The notes beneath the pieces were generated by a model. It was not told the origin of the DNA and ran no database searches. It worked only from the letters and a program-made list of their open reading frames with translations. From assembly GCA_030407085.1 (NCBI GenBank), contig CM059582.1, forward strand, positions 205,808,001 through 205,872,000: DNA of 64,000 nt, read 5' to 3'. Each line of letters begins with the position of its first letter. Position 1 is the first letter of the stretch. The DNA comes from Trichopria drosophilae (Eukaryota > Arthropoda > Insecta > Hymenoptera > Diapriidae). The position numbers were made by a program, and so were the translations under genes. Shown here one piece after another: positions 49,314-61,089 of the stretch.

Positions 49314-49615
49314 TAAGATGATTTTGTTTGAGTGGTTCGCATTAAGGTGACTTTGTTTCTAAGCTCTACAAATTCATTCTAGATCATCACTCTTGGGCCA
49401 TCGAGAAATGTATTGATTTCTACACTGATTACATTCAAAATATCACCACTTGATGGATTCGGGAGAAATTTGAAAATACATCTCTTACGACTATAACGGA
49501 AATAAGATGATTTTATTTCGGTCCTTTGCATTAAGGTGACTTTGTTTCTAAGCTGCTCAAATTCATTCTAGATCCTCACTCTGGGACAGTTCAGAAATTA
49601 ATTGATTTCTAACTA
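49314..49615. repeat. Direct repeat with 189-bp offset
   Basis: TAAGATGATTTTGTTTGAG... GCATTAAGGTGACTTTGTTT, CTAAGCT, AAATTCATTCTAGATC, CACTC and ATTGATTTCTA recur in order, first from 49314 and again from 49503. Diverged relatives with GTGGTTTG words lie at 50895, 51014 and 51224, and a better one at 53140-53260 (AATTAAGGTGACCTTGT, TGATTTCTAACCAG). Confidence 0.75.
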
Positions 49616-49813
49616 GTGTAGTCTATACGGTATGAAGCTATGTATTTTCTAAAGACAGTCACATTTTTTTTTATCTTGCTTTAGGGTCAGTGGTGAGTCT
49701 AAAACCAGGTTTTCGAATCCGCAGATAGTGAAGCTTCCATCTTGAAAACAAGGTTTTAATTAGCTTTTTTTAACATATCTCTGAATCTACGAGTCTTACC
49801 ACATTTTTGTGTA

Positions 49814-50095
49814 CAATAGTCTCCGTCCTAAGTTATACCTCCCAAAATTATGACATTGTCCTAAGTTATACATTTGCTTGTTCAAAGTTATACTAGCCTC
49901 TTTCCATGACCCCCACCACATCGTTTCGCTGCGCTTCTGAACACTAGTTGGCAGGGATCGGCAAAGATCGGTATGCTTCGGTTACGCCTACTCTCGCGAA
50001 AGAGGGGGTAATGAGGGGAAGTAATGGGATTGCTTCGGGTATAACTTAGAACGGTCTGAAAGAACGGAACGTACAAATCATAGCGAGGACTACTG
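49814..50095. mobile_element. pogo/Tigger-like MITE, family 1, copy 2
   Basis: CAATAGTCTCCGTCCTAAG follows TA (49812-49813), and the right end AGCGAGGACTACTG is followed by TA (50096-50097). The interior holds, in reverse orientation, the core of the copy at 6510-6753: CCACCACATCGTTTCG, GATCGGCAAAGATCGG, CTTCGGTTACGCCTACTC and CGCGAAAGAGGGGGTAATG. It has no transposase. A 90-codon minus-strand frame overlaps it by chance. The TA duplication at both ends supports a Tc1/mariner-class insertion. Confidence 0.75.
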
Positions 50096-50169
50096 TATAT
50101 ATTTATAGTTTGTAGGACCGCTGAACACAAATCAGTTATTAAACATTGAAAATGGCGCAAAGTTCACGA

Positions 50170-50360
50170 AAGTTCTTTATTCAGGGGGTTTGGGGTTGCT
50201 GATTACGAAGCTGATGCCTGATATTTAAATTGTATGGCGGATACAATATGACAGATACAAATTTTTAAAATTGTAAACTTTAAAATACTACCTGTGGATT
50301 ATCCGCCATATTGAATCGGACATTTTCAAGTTTTTAAAACTAACATTCAGCGACACCAAA
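50170..50360. repeat. ATGGCGG-family copies in inverted arrangement
   Basis: GCTGATTACGAAGC and ATGGCGGATACAATATG (left) face CCGCCATATTGAATCGG (right) across about 60 bp, forming a loose inverted pair of the dispersed family seen at 21215-21505. Confidence 0.5.
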
Positions 50361-52445
50361 AATGCCCCGGTAGTGAATTGTGAACTGTGCAAAACCTTAA
50401 TGTTTTTTACCTTAAACCTTAAAGTTTAAGTATTTTTTATTTATCTATGCAATTTTTTCGTAGATTTGATAGTTTTGGAGTAAAAAATTAATGAACATTT
50501 TTATGGCTCCACGGTGCAAAGCCTCCATTTGCATAGGCCACAGAGCAAAAAAATCGAATGTTCATGGTTTTAGAAGATTAAATGAATTCAGCGAAAAAAC
50601 TAAAAAACGACTTTAAAAAAAAGAATCGCGTTGAAAAATCACATTTTTTTATTTAATTCATAAGTTAACATTTTTATTGACGCTTTTTTTGGAAAGCCAA
50701 GGCCAACTTCTGAAAGAGCACTCTAAAAAACACTCGATGGATAGGATTTTAAAGATAAAATTTTACTCCGAATAGGTTAGGTAAATTAAAAAAAGTAAAT
50801 CTATTCTAAAAAAACACGAATCTAAAAGATGATTGAAAATTAACTAGTATTAAAACTAGCTGCAAAATTCAAGTAGTCCCAAAAACTTATTTTGGGTGGT
50901 TTGACTTTTAGTTGCTACTTTTTTTAGTTATATGACCTTATTCAAATCCATCAATTTTAAGAAATGAAATCAACTTTAAAGAATTACTTCATTAAGAGTA
51001 AGATTTTCTTTGAGTGGTTTGCAAGGCTGCAACTTATTTTAAATGTTCGATGACCAAAATAACATTTATTTTGGGTAACGAAGACATCAATGGATTTCTA
51101 ATCCGATTTAAAAACCAAAATTTGTATTGAAACTAACTGCAATCACTTTGGAAGCCAGCCAATATGAATAAAAATCACAATTCTCAGGTAATTTGAACAA
51201 TTATTTTATTTTAGTGGTTTGAATTAACCCATTCAATCCAAAATGATCGATTTTTTGGTCCCGTTTGGAATCTCATTTTTGATAAGTTATCAATCTGAAA
51301 TAAAATGTGGACATATCATTTCTAACGTAAAATTGATCGTATTTTTCGAACCTGCTCTAAAAATTAAACAAATATCCAATCGAATTTAGATGCATGGAAT
51401 TATTTCACAGAAAGTGGGAATTTTTCGCCTACAAAATTTGTTTGATCAAGAACACTGCACCAAAATCGGAGATGCGGAGATCATTATGAAGTGAAAATTT
51501 AGAGTCCTCGAACCATAAACTTCAAAACATATCGACGAAAAGAACGAATTTAAAAATGGCGACTTCCAATATGGCGGCTTAAAGCAGAAGACTTTTCGAG
51601 AGCCATTTTAGAGTTTTCCACGTATAACGATTAAGAATCATAAATTTCGTACGTAATATTTTTATTATATTTTTAGATATCAATAATCAAGAATCTAATG
51701 GCGAAGTTTCACAATTAAAAATAACGAAACTAATATAGAAGACGAATATTTAAAAATATTATCAAACGTAAAAATTGTCTGTTTTATAAAAATTTCAAAT
51801 TCTAAATAAATAAGGCTAGATAAATTAACCAACAACGTGGATAATTTTGAAATTGAAGAGCGGAAATCAGACATTTTTAACAAATAATGGTATTTATTTC
51901 TGGAGATAATAAATCCAGCTCTCATTCTAAATCTGAAGGCTTTTTCATGTAATTTTGATGATATTTCATAAGTGATTTATCGAAAGATTCTCAAAAGCTA
52001 CGAAAAATCATCATTGTAATTATACAATGTACATTTAACTATTGTTTAAAAAAAAATCCATCATAGTAAATTTTTCTAACAATTGAGATATTTTAAAAAT
52101 ATTCATCCGTTATATTAGGTTCCCTATTTTAAATGTCGGAAATCTGACATCAGATTAATGATCCGTGTTCCGTCAAACCCCTACACACAAATTTTTATAA
52201 AAATTTAAGTGATTTCCAAATTTTCGTCCGCTATATTGGATCCACCATTTTGAAGGTCGTAAATTTTTATGTGAGATTCATTTAATGTATATTATGAGAT
52301 TTTTGTAACAGGAAAAGTGTGTAAAAAGTTAATAATATATTTGAACTTAAAAGATAATGGGAGGCGTTTATTATTTCACTTTGAAATATATAAGATGGCG
52401 ACATATTTATAGGAGTTTATTTTCAGTTTCGGCGGTTTGGACACG
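50361..52445. other. AT-rich non-coding stretch with scattered repeat words
   Basis: Contains GTGGTTTG-family relics (50895, 51014, 51224) and ATGGCGG-family relics (51555-51580, including CCAATATGGCGGC at 51566-51578; 52130-52280). No gene is seen. Confidence 0.5.
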
Positions 52446-52448
52446 CAG

Positions 52449-52984
52449 GAATCCAAAGAAATTTAGAGATCAACTGCATACCTCCTAAGAAACTTTTCGG
52501 TACGCTGATTACTAATCTAAACTTTATCGAAATTCAAAATAGATGACCCAATATGGTTTAAACGGACCAACTTTCTTTATAAAAAGTTGGACGACAAGCT
52601 CGAAACGTTGTATTTCTTTGTTCTCAAGAAATCGGAGCCTCAGATTGAAACCCAAAAAAGTCAAAATATCCGGCTCAATATAGAGGGCATTATAGAACTA
52701 ATTATATATATATTAAATAAAAGGTCAAATAATGAAGATAATAAAAATCAAGAAATAATTTGTCAAACAAACAAAAATATAAAAAGAAGGATTAAACAAG
52801 AAAAATATTTTCTTTTTGAATGTTAAGTTTTTAGTTGGAAATTACTGTCTGTGTTTGTCGATTCATATCCACCATTTTGGATGAGCCATTTTGAATGTCG
52901 ATAATAGAACTTTAGATTCGTAATCAGCGTATCCAAAAAGTTCTTAGGAGGTAGATAGTTCATCTCTAAATTACTTGGAAATTC
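52449..52984. repeat. Hairpin of ATGGCGG-family repeats (foldback unit 4)
   Basis: The left arm (52449-52560) and right arm (about 52867-52984) are inverted copies. Shared stretches include CCAARGAAATTTAGAGAT, ACCTCCTAAGAA, TACGCTGATTAC and TTCAAAATRG. They continue to a CCAATATGG-type end. The loop of about 300 bp contains a 79-codon low-complexity frame (52587-52826; Lys, Asn, Ile rich), which I do not regard as a gene. Confidence 0.65.
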
Positions 52985-54010
52985 TGTACCACCATATCTT
53001 TCAAGTTTAAACATTTTATGCATTTTTTAAGCACTTTTCCGATAACAAGAATCCTGGTGTATACATTTAAATTTAAAAAAATTACATTTATGATAAGGAA
53101 ACTGTTGTCCAATATTTTCGTCAAGATCGAAATCGAGCGAGTCAGATTTGAGAGGATTTAATTAAGGTGACCTTGTATCTATATCAGATACATTCATACT
53201 AGTCCATCAATTTTGAACAGTGAAGCAATCGAATGATTTCTAACCAGAAAAATTCATAACGAAATCATCTTACACGAGGATGTGAATATGAAAGTGAATC
53301 ACATCTCGCAATTTAGAAATTATTTTTACCCGGAAAAGAACGAATGACTCGACCACCAATAACAGTTTCCTCAATTGCGCAACATCCGTTAGACCAGAGT
53401 TTGATAACGGACCATGTACAGACAAAGAAACGCATATCCAAGATCAATTAAGTTACCGAAACGTGAAAACCGAAAGACCGGAAACCCAAAACTTGAGTAA
53501 TCACAGGTGTAACCCGATCTTCGAAAAAATAGAAAGGCCGCCACCAAGTGACTTCGATTTTTTTCTCTCTATTTTCAGTGGTACTATTAGAAGTCAAAGA
53601 TCGTAATAGCCGACGTCCTCTTCAGTTGTACTATTTTCATATATTTTTTTGTCTGCGGGTTCATCGTCTGTACACATGAAGAAACTTGAAAAAAAGAGAT
53701 GGGGCCTTTTGAAAATTTTCGGAAAAACGCCGCTGTTTGTCCAGCCACGGTGCAAACATTGGATCGTGTTCGTCTTCTTCCTTTTCCAACAACGGCGTTT
53801 TACCTGGTCGGGAGGAAGACGAAAATTGGGGAATCCTCAAAAACCACAAGTACCTGTAGACACTTAGCGGCAAGATTCAAAAGAAGGAATCATCGCGTGG
53901 TCTTGAAGCTTTATTGGATGCCGGTCGGAGACGCAATATGCTCGAGGAACCGAAGATTACGCAAGGCGAGAAGAAATTTTATCTTTATGCCGACATAAAA
54001 CGCGTGAGAT
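52985..54010. other. Non-coding stretch with a mixed-composition island
   Basis: 53140-53260 is a relative of the repeat at 49314-49615. 53300-54000 is unique and GC-balanced with overlapping frames of 72, 70 and 99 codons in three registers. None shows a domain, and their mutual overlap argues against coding. Confidence 0.4.
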
Positions 54011-55730
54011 AAAAGCACACAACGCAAGGAAAAATAGCCCAAAACACAATTTTAAAAATCATTTTTGATAAGAGAATCTTGTTATTAACTTCCTTCTATT
54101 TGTTCAGATCGAGACCATGGTTTTCTGAAGATTCTGACGTAGCATTTAACGAAATTGCATTTGAAAATTAAATGTTGAAATCTTTGTGAGCGACGAATCT
54201 TGGAAGCATAGCAGTTTGGACTAGTTTATTCTGATATTTATTTTCAAATCACCATTATACTAAACACACCTCAAAAATTCAACCAAAATCTACAGAAAAA
54301 TATTTATTTTTTACAGGGGACCTTAATATGACATTTCAAACAAACATAAACAATAATACAAACTTGTATTATGAGCTTATGTTCATGTTTTATAGATCCA
54401 CATGAGGAAAATAGATGGAGTGAATAAATTAAGAAACTCGAAGGGCGTGTTTCAAGAACATCTCGAACATCAAAGTTCATAACGCTATGACACTATGTGC
54501 ATCCAGTAATTCTATTTTCGCTGATGAAAAGATAGAAGTGTATAATTTCTCATAGTCACCCCGCTTATCTTTACTCGGGAGTTTCCGACTACGAAACGCA
54601 TGTCGTGGGGCAATATTCGGAATGACACTTTTTCACATGCGATCGGTAAAATGTTAAACGTGATACGGATGTCATATATTTGGAGAACAATTGTCGATGT
54701 ATGCCGAACACTCCGCGTGTTTAAAGTATATAATAGCCGGTTAAAAAATTCCTAGAAACTGAATAAAGATACGGTTTGAAACGAATGTCTGCAATTAAGT
54801 AATCACGAATGAGATATAAAAAATCAGGAAAATTAAGGAAAACAATTTTGAAAATAAATTTGACGTTAAAAGAAATTTGAAAACTGTATTCAAGGATTCC
54901 TTTGAGGAAGATTGGGTATTACAAAAAGGTCTCCCAGACAGCAAGAAGCAGTTTTATCGCTGGATTTTTGTAAAATAACGTATTATACTGGCTCGCAGTG
55001 ATACGACGTATACTGGGGCTTTTGGGTTCGCGTGACGATAGCGAATGTTTGAATAACGATAAACCAACGCGTATACCTGGCGCCCGTCGCTGCCTTCCCG
55101 TCATCCTGACGTTTCTTCACCAGGAATAATGTAGCCATTGTTTTCTGTTAAAAAATATTCGACGAACTTTCGAACAACAAAAAATACTCGCAAACTTTGT
55201 ATCTTGCATGCAATTCATGGCGATGGTAAACACAATGGAGAGTTATAATCTATGAAGTTTTGACGTTTTGTTGTTTTATCAAGTACGATGCTTAATCGAT
55301 GAATTGTGTAAGCACGGATGATGGTAGTCGTAGAAATAGTATGATGTTTATGACAGCTGTTTCAGGTTTTATCAACATATTCATTACGAAGACTACTTTT
55401 TAATATTTTGGATAATTCAATGTATGTTTTTAACAAATGACGAAGTAGAAACATGGAGAAAACTTTCTACTAGAAATCACATGTACAATTTGAATTTTTA
55501 AATTAAAAATTCTGCCTTTTTTATATTTTATTCGCCATACATGGATCCGCCATTTTAAAATCCAGAAATCCGATATCCGCTTAATCTACACAATTATTGT
55601 AATATTTCATTTCAAAAGAGATTAATTAGTTTTCGGGACATAAATGAAGAACTAGCCTAAAAACATTCAACATTTTCGACCTCTATTTTGAAAATAGAAG
55701 CAAAATAAATGCCTAAAATTCTGAGCATAA
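54011..55730. other. Mostly AT-rich non-coding stretch
   Basis: No gene seen. 54540-54720 and 55000-55110 are locally CpG-rich. An ATGGCGG-family relic (GGATCCGCCATTTTAAAAT) lies at about 55544. Confidence 0.45.
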
Positions 55731-55735
55731 AATAC

Positions 55736-55985
55736 TATTTTGCTCTTCTATATCGCAAAATAACACGATTAAGAAAACAGTAGGTGCAACACAGGATAAT
55801 AGATTTTTGCTCCCTAGTTGCACAATGCACGATTTTAAGTAATTTTACTACACGATTGGACCAATTCTATTGTTAGTGAGTCATTAAAAATGCTCACTTT
55901 ACTTCAAAATCAAATTCGCACTCGTCGGTAAACACATATTTTGCTCCCTAGTTGTATAATATACTATTGTGAACAAAAATGCATC
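55736..55985. repeat. TTTTGCTCCCTAGTTG repeat
   Basis: TTTTGCTCCCTAGTTG occurs exactly at 55804 and at 55938 (offset 134 bp), each followed by an AT-rich CACAATGCAC- or TATAATATAC-type word. A weaker TTTTGCTCTTCTAT version is at about 55738. Confidence 0.6.
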
Positions 55986-56635
55986 TTGTCCTCTGTCAAA
56001 GTGGAATTAATTATGCGTTTACTCTAAACTAATAACAATTTCACTCCTCATTTTTTCCATTAATTGGTCAGACACATCTGGACCAGGCTAATAAAGAATT
56101 ACACCTGTTTCATATTCAGTATCTATAACTTTACTTGAGGGACTCGTTACTTCATCCTCTAGGGTGTATGATACAAAAACATTCTGTATAGAATTTCGCT
56201 AAACGATTCTTATCGGAAACAGTCAGGAAACTCGTCTGGAAAATACTAGGGTCCAGACGGCAGATCAAAATCGTGGCGTCGGCAATAAAGGGATGCTGAA
56301 TGGGAATCTCGGATCTCGGCTTAAGATCGCACCGTTTAGCACTGGGGTTAGTTTCGACCCCCGCAGATATACCAAACACGTAACACCCCCGAATAAAGAC
56401 CCCATGAAATGCTAACTGTACACTAGTGCATCGCTCCCTTTTGTTCCCTCAACAATCGTACAATTGAATGCAGTTCTGAAAGGACTCGGATGCATAAAAT
56501 GAACTCATATCTTGATGTTTCGTATATGACAACAATTTGAAGATTTCATGCAACTATTAGAATTATAGTAACCGAATGTTTAGTTCGGTATGTATCAAAC
56601 TATAGTGAATCGATAGAAACTGATGAAAGGACATT
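55986..56635. other. Non-coding stretch
   Basis: 56200-56400 is GC-balanced, with a 75-codon minus-strand frame (56152-56379) of no known family. No repeats seen. Confidence 0.4.
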
Positions 56636-56639
56636 CGAC

Positions 56640-57010
56640 GAGTGAATTGTCGGTATTCGATGAAGTTACAATCACCGATGGGGGAGTTTTAAAGAGCGTT
56701 AAAGGGCGCTAAAAGAGGGAGCACAGCATTATCTGGTCGGATTGTCTGGGTATTAGCAGAGCATACATCGAGATTCGTCCATGCGGCCAAAGGCTCACAC
56801 CTATATAGTACACCCGTTGTTGTTTATCGCGTTGCTTTACAGCCTTTGCGCACGAATTTGCTGTACGAACGATCACAAGGCGATGATCCCGCTGTTTTTC
56901 TCATATACGTGACGAGCTTCGAAAGGGTGGACTACGGCCAATCTTCTGAATCGTGCTGAACGTGCCCTTTCGCAGGAAACTGGGAATCACTGGGATCAAC
57001 GTTCGTTTTT
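56640..57010. other. Unique CpG-rich non-coding island
   Basis: Non-repetitive, CpG-rich sequence with a TATATAG word at 56803-56809 but no associated open frame. Candidate regulatory DNA by composition only. Confidence 0.4.
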
Positions 57011-58125
57011 GCGAATTAAAAAACAAACGTTTTGCACCCATACAATATAATTGAAAACAGAGAATCGAAAGTAATTTTATTGGTGTTCCAATTTGAATAT
57101 TTATTAGTGTCTAACAACTAGTGACCAATAGTGGTTAGTTCACTGACGTTGTACAACAAATTCTATTATTTTAAATGGGACTTTAAGGACATATATGAGG
57201 AATTATCTAAAATTTGAGATATTGGGCCCAAAAGAACATTCAATTTTTCTTGTATCCAAAAACGTGGGCCGTGGCTAAAAGCATGGAACGATGCTGCTGG
57301 TGATGACTGTTTACTTTTAGAGGATGGCTCCAGGTTTTTTGGTGTTTTTAAGTTAGGATATATCAAAATCTTGCCGTGATGGAACAATGATTTGGATTAT
57401 GCTCATCGAAAACCTTTGAAAAAGTATAGTCCTGTTTACGAGCACGGAGATTTTTAGACTTTTGGGTTGATTTCAATCATAGCTCACCTTGCTTCTTAAG
57501 GTACATAGTAGCACAGTTTGATAAACGCCCCATCAAATTGATTCTCTTGGTGTATCACTTGCCGATGAAGACATCTTCCTTAGGGACTTTTAAAAAATTA
57601 AAAAATTTTATTCAATTACTTAAGGACTTTTAAAAATATTATTGGCAGTAACGTAACTCAATAAGTGCCCCTCCCTGGGACGAGCAGCGCTATCAAGGTG
57701 CAACCCCGCAGCGACTGACCCATTAATTTCGTAGAGTGGACATATGCACTCGTCTACGCGCTTATGTAAACATTTTACACGTGAACCACTCACACGAGTA
57801 CGTGTGCGAAATACAAATACGTACATCGACATATACGTATCAGTGAGAGAAACGTCGACATGTAAGCTGTCGTGGACGAAAATAGAGGTTCGCGTCATCA
57901 AAGTACACGTGTCTTAACTACAAATTCGATGATTACAAAATTCTCCGCTGATAAAGAGCATCGTATGGTATTTCTAATCAATTATCCTTACACCGTGTAA
58001 AATTCTTGACACGATAAGGATTTCTTGGAAAGTGACGTCGAAACCAAAATAAACGTTTTGTGTTTTTATAGCTCGGATTTTGTTCCAATTTATTTTTGCT
58101 CCAGTAGTCGCAAAGTGGCAATTTG
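57011..58125. other. Non-coding stretch with a CpG-rich patch
   Basis: 57640-57910 is unique and CpG-rich with many ACGTAC/GTACGT words. Its 93-codon minus-strand frame has no recognisable domain. The remainder is AT-rich. Confidence 0.4.
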
Positions 58126-58129
58126 ATCC

Positions 58130-58880
58130 CATGGGTACGAAATAATTATCGCCTTGAGATAATTAAAACTCTATTTTCCGCCCTAGGACAAAAATTATGG
58201 GCGCGAATAGCCGAACTTCTTCGTACTAAAAATATCGTAGGTAGCACGTTCGAGTTGTTTGATGAGAGGAAACGTTACGATAATGAAAAACATTATTATC
58301 GACCTTAACACATTCATTTTCGCCTGATTTTAGGGGCGCAAAATAGCCATTATAGACCCTATGTAATAGGATACCAGTTTTGCCCATTTGTTATTTTTGA
58401 AAAGCTCATTTGACACTTTCCGATTTGAAATTACCCGCAAAAATAAAGTGCTATTTTACGTCTTAGATACCAATACTTATTTTCAGCCCAGCGAGCGTAA
58501 AATTTGATTTTACGCTCTCATTTGCGAAAAATTATTCTTCCCGCCCTGATTATCGGGCGGAAAATAAAAAATGTCCATTATTGTTGCATAAAATATTTCT
58601 CTTGTAATGTATTAATCTCAATTAATTATATTAGAACAATTTTCTTATCCTTTTAGTATCGAATCAATAACATACTAAAGAAATATATCAAAATATTGAT
58701 CAAGTAGTTCGAAACATATCTTTTCTACCCTAAGCGGCTTTGTAATAACCTTCATGAACAATGCGTCAAAATTTTGCTAATATCGATCGAGTAAAGTTCC
58801 TCGAAAAACGACACAGTTCGGCAGTATATCAAGAGATGTAAAAAATATATATTTCTGGTCTACTTATCGGGCGGAAAATA
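58130..58880. repeat. TTTTACGCCC-word array
   Basis: GGGGCGCAAAATAGCC, GCAAAAATAAAGTGCT, ATTTTACGTCTTAG, GAGCGTAAAATTTGATTTTA, CGCTCTC and CCGCCCTGATTATCGGGCGG (58550-58569, perfect 6-bp arms) recur, with a further TCGGGCGGAAAATACG at 58867. The word family is the same as at 150-760. A 61-codon frame at 58123-58308 overlaps the start. Confidence 0.65.
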
Positions 58881-59875
58881 CGCATTTTCAACACATATAG
58901 AAGATAATTCGCATTTCGCAAATTCTACATACAATTTTGATTTGTTAGAGTTATATAAATGTTAAATAAATTATTTCTGGACCTGTTGCACCTCATATCC
59001 TATATATAAAATACGTGAACAGATACAAAAATATTTTGGTTGTAATTTTATTGCATTTTTACGACTAAAATCCTAGAGGACATCGCGACATGCTGATGAA
59101 CCCCTTGGCAGTATGTTGGAAAACAATGTCATGTAGCAATTGATGCAATCGATGCAAAAAAGTACAAATATTAGCGTAAACAAATCACGTAGCCTGAAAT
59201 AAACCGCGTCAATATTTGAAAACATTGCGATCTTTTAAATTCCGGAACGATCTTCCTGGAATTCTAATGGCGTGTATGTAATTCGCTGTATTTACTTGCT
59301 CGTTAAACGTCCTAGTTAAAACCATTTACTACATTTTTTAAACAACACTGCGAAAATCACTGTTTTTGAACTTTTAAAAAATGGAATAATGTGTACACCC
59401 TAAATATTTTTTACGTATCAATAAGTATTTTAATTGATTCATTCTCTTGAACGTATTGAACTATTTCAAATCTCTCTTGAGGTTAGTAGGTGTTTTGTGA
59501 TGTTAAAAAAGAGTCTTGATTTTGCGCCCTAGGGTCGAAATACATCCCTTAACTACCACTCAGGTAGCTGCATACAGTTTAGTGTCGTATATTAGTTGCT
59601 TTTGTTCATAGATTCATCAAACACACAAATATACAAACACTTAAATATACAATACAATTAATTTGTTATTTTGTTGACCGCACGTCCATGTCAGATTTAT
59701 GAAATTTGCAGATAAAATGAATGCAAAAGATTTTAATCGTGATCGATTTAACTGAATCTATGACCTTCATCAATTACTCTAGATTCTAAACATGACTTTT
59801 GTGCACCTGAATGGCCAATTTATCGAACCATTGTAATAAATAGCAATTAGATGATGGTTCTCAGAGATTTCGGAA
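58881..59875. other. AT-rich non-coding stretch
   Basis: No gene seen. One isolated TTTTGCGCCCTAGG word near 59519 is a relic of the preceding family. Confidence 0.5.
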
Positions 59876-59879
59876 GTCC

Positions 59880-60500
59880 TATTATATAGGATTGACTGTT
59901 CTGCGATGTGTGGACGCGTATGCGTGTGCGACACGCCTATGTACATGACAGATCCTGTATCAAGGTATGGGTTGGTATATCCGGGCAACGTGTCAGGGCA
60001 TACGTCGCATGGATTTGCAGACGACGACCGCTGGGTTTGACCACTATACTGCTGGTCATTGCCACTGCAGGAGGCCATCGAAAATCCTGTAATCATATAC
60101 GTCCCAACAGTCATCGGTCAACGGAATCGATTTTGCTTCGCGAGTTATGGATGCATATTGCTGGAGATTTTTCAGTGATTGTTCGAATCCAAAATTTCTC
60201 CAGGATGGGATCATCGATACAACACAAGGAATAAAATCCTGGACAGGACGATTGATATATCACATGGAATTTCTGATTTTCGAATGGCAAAAGCTAATTT
60301 TGCCATGGGAATATTCAGGAGGAAGGATTGATCGACACATGTCTTCTTTAATACAGATGAAGTCATTGGTTCTCGGGTCATTGAAGTATAACAAAATCAA
60401 ATTTCTTACATTCATGTTAGTAATAGTTGGCAAGTTTTCTTCTCTGAACTTGAGACGTGAAATTAGTGGGGCAAATAACCAAAAGTATGACTAACTAAGA
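59880..60500. other. Unique GC-balanced stretch with overlapping chance frames
   Basis: Frames of 111 codons (minus, 59779-60114), 108 codons (plus, 59908-60234) and 115 codons (plus, 60147-60494) overlap in different registers. None of the translations resembles a known domain and no splice or initiation context favours one. One of them could be a lineage-specific gene, but overlap and the expected number of chance frames make that unlikely. Confidence 0.35.
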
Positions 60501-60704
60501 AACTTAATGGACAACAACTCATTAATTAGTTTGACAAACCACTTTCTCATGAAGAGCAGAGATTAATTGCTCCAAACTATTTCGTGTAGACTGGTCCAAT
60601 TTCAAAATGAAATGTATTAAAAGCATTAGACTTTGAAATACATTGGCAACGATATTTCTGAAAACTCATGTGCCATATATGACAATCAAGTGGGCATTCT
60701 AATA

Positions 60705-60927
60705 TACTAGAGTCCCGGTATATATGCGTCTCGCCATATTTGCCTAGTTCCGTCTCGTTGTATTTGTCTGTCGCCGCTCTCTTTTTCCCCCACCTTGCGC
60801 GCTGGGGCCTCAGGAAGGACTTGCTGTGACGTCACGCGACTGCGGAGAGTGGGAGAAGCGGCGCTCCTCTTCTTCTGATAAATATAAGGAGACGGGAGAG
60901 GAAGGCAAATATACCGGGACTCTACTA
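60705..60927. mobile_element. pogo/Tigger-like MITE, family 2, copy 2
   Basis: The terminal inverted repeats share a perfect 16-bp core, TAGAGTCCCGGTATAT and its complement. TA lies outside both ends (60703-60704 and 60928-60929). The GC-rich interior matches 41219-41424 in reverse orientation, including GCGCGCTGGGGCCTCAGGAA and GAGTGGGAGAAGCGGCGCTC. This is the better-preserved copy at its ends. The 61-codon minus-strand frame (60810-60995) overlaps it by chance. Confidence 0.78.
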
Positions 60928-61089
60928 TATACAGTAGATATCATTGTTATACCTTCTCTGATCATTAATGGGCGATAATATTTTACCCTCAGCATTTTAA
61001 TCGTGGGGAGTCATCAGATCCACATTAAGTGTTAACACTCTAAATTGAGATAATTGAAGTTTAGTAACAACACCACACATTAATATACC

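Noticed and set aside
52587..52826. 79-codon Lys/Asn/Ile-rich frame inside a hairpin loop
   Set aside because: Low-complexity composition dictated by AT-rich DNA between two inverted repeat arms.
56325..56380. Second tRNA-like T arm (GGGGTTAGTTTCGACCCCCG)
   Set aside because: The B-box consensus is broken and no other tRNA arm can be drawn.
59779..60494. Three overlapping frames of 108-115 codons
   Set aside because: They overlap in different registers and strands and none resembles a known protein, which is the pattern of chance frames in GC-balanced DNA.
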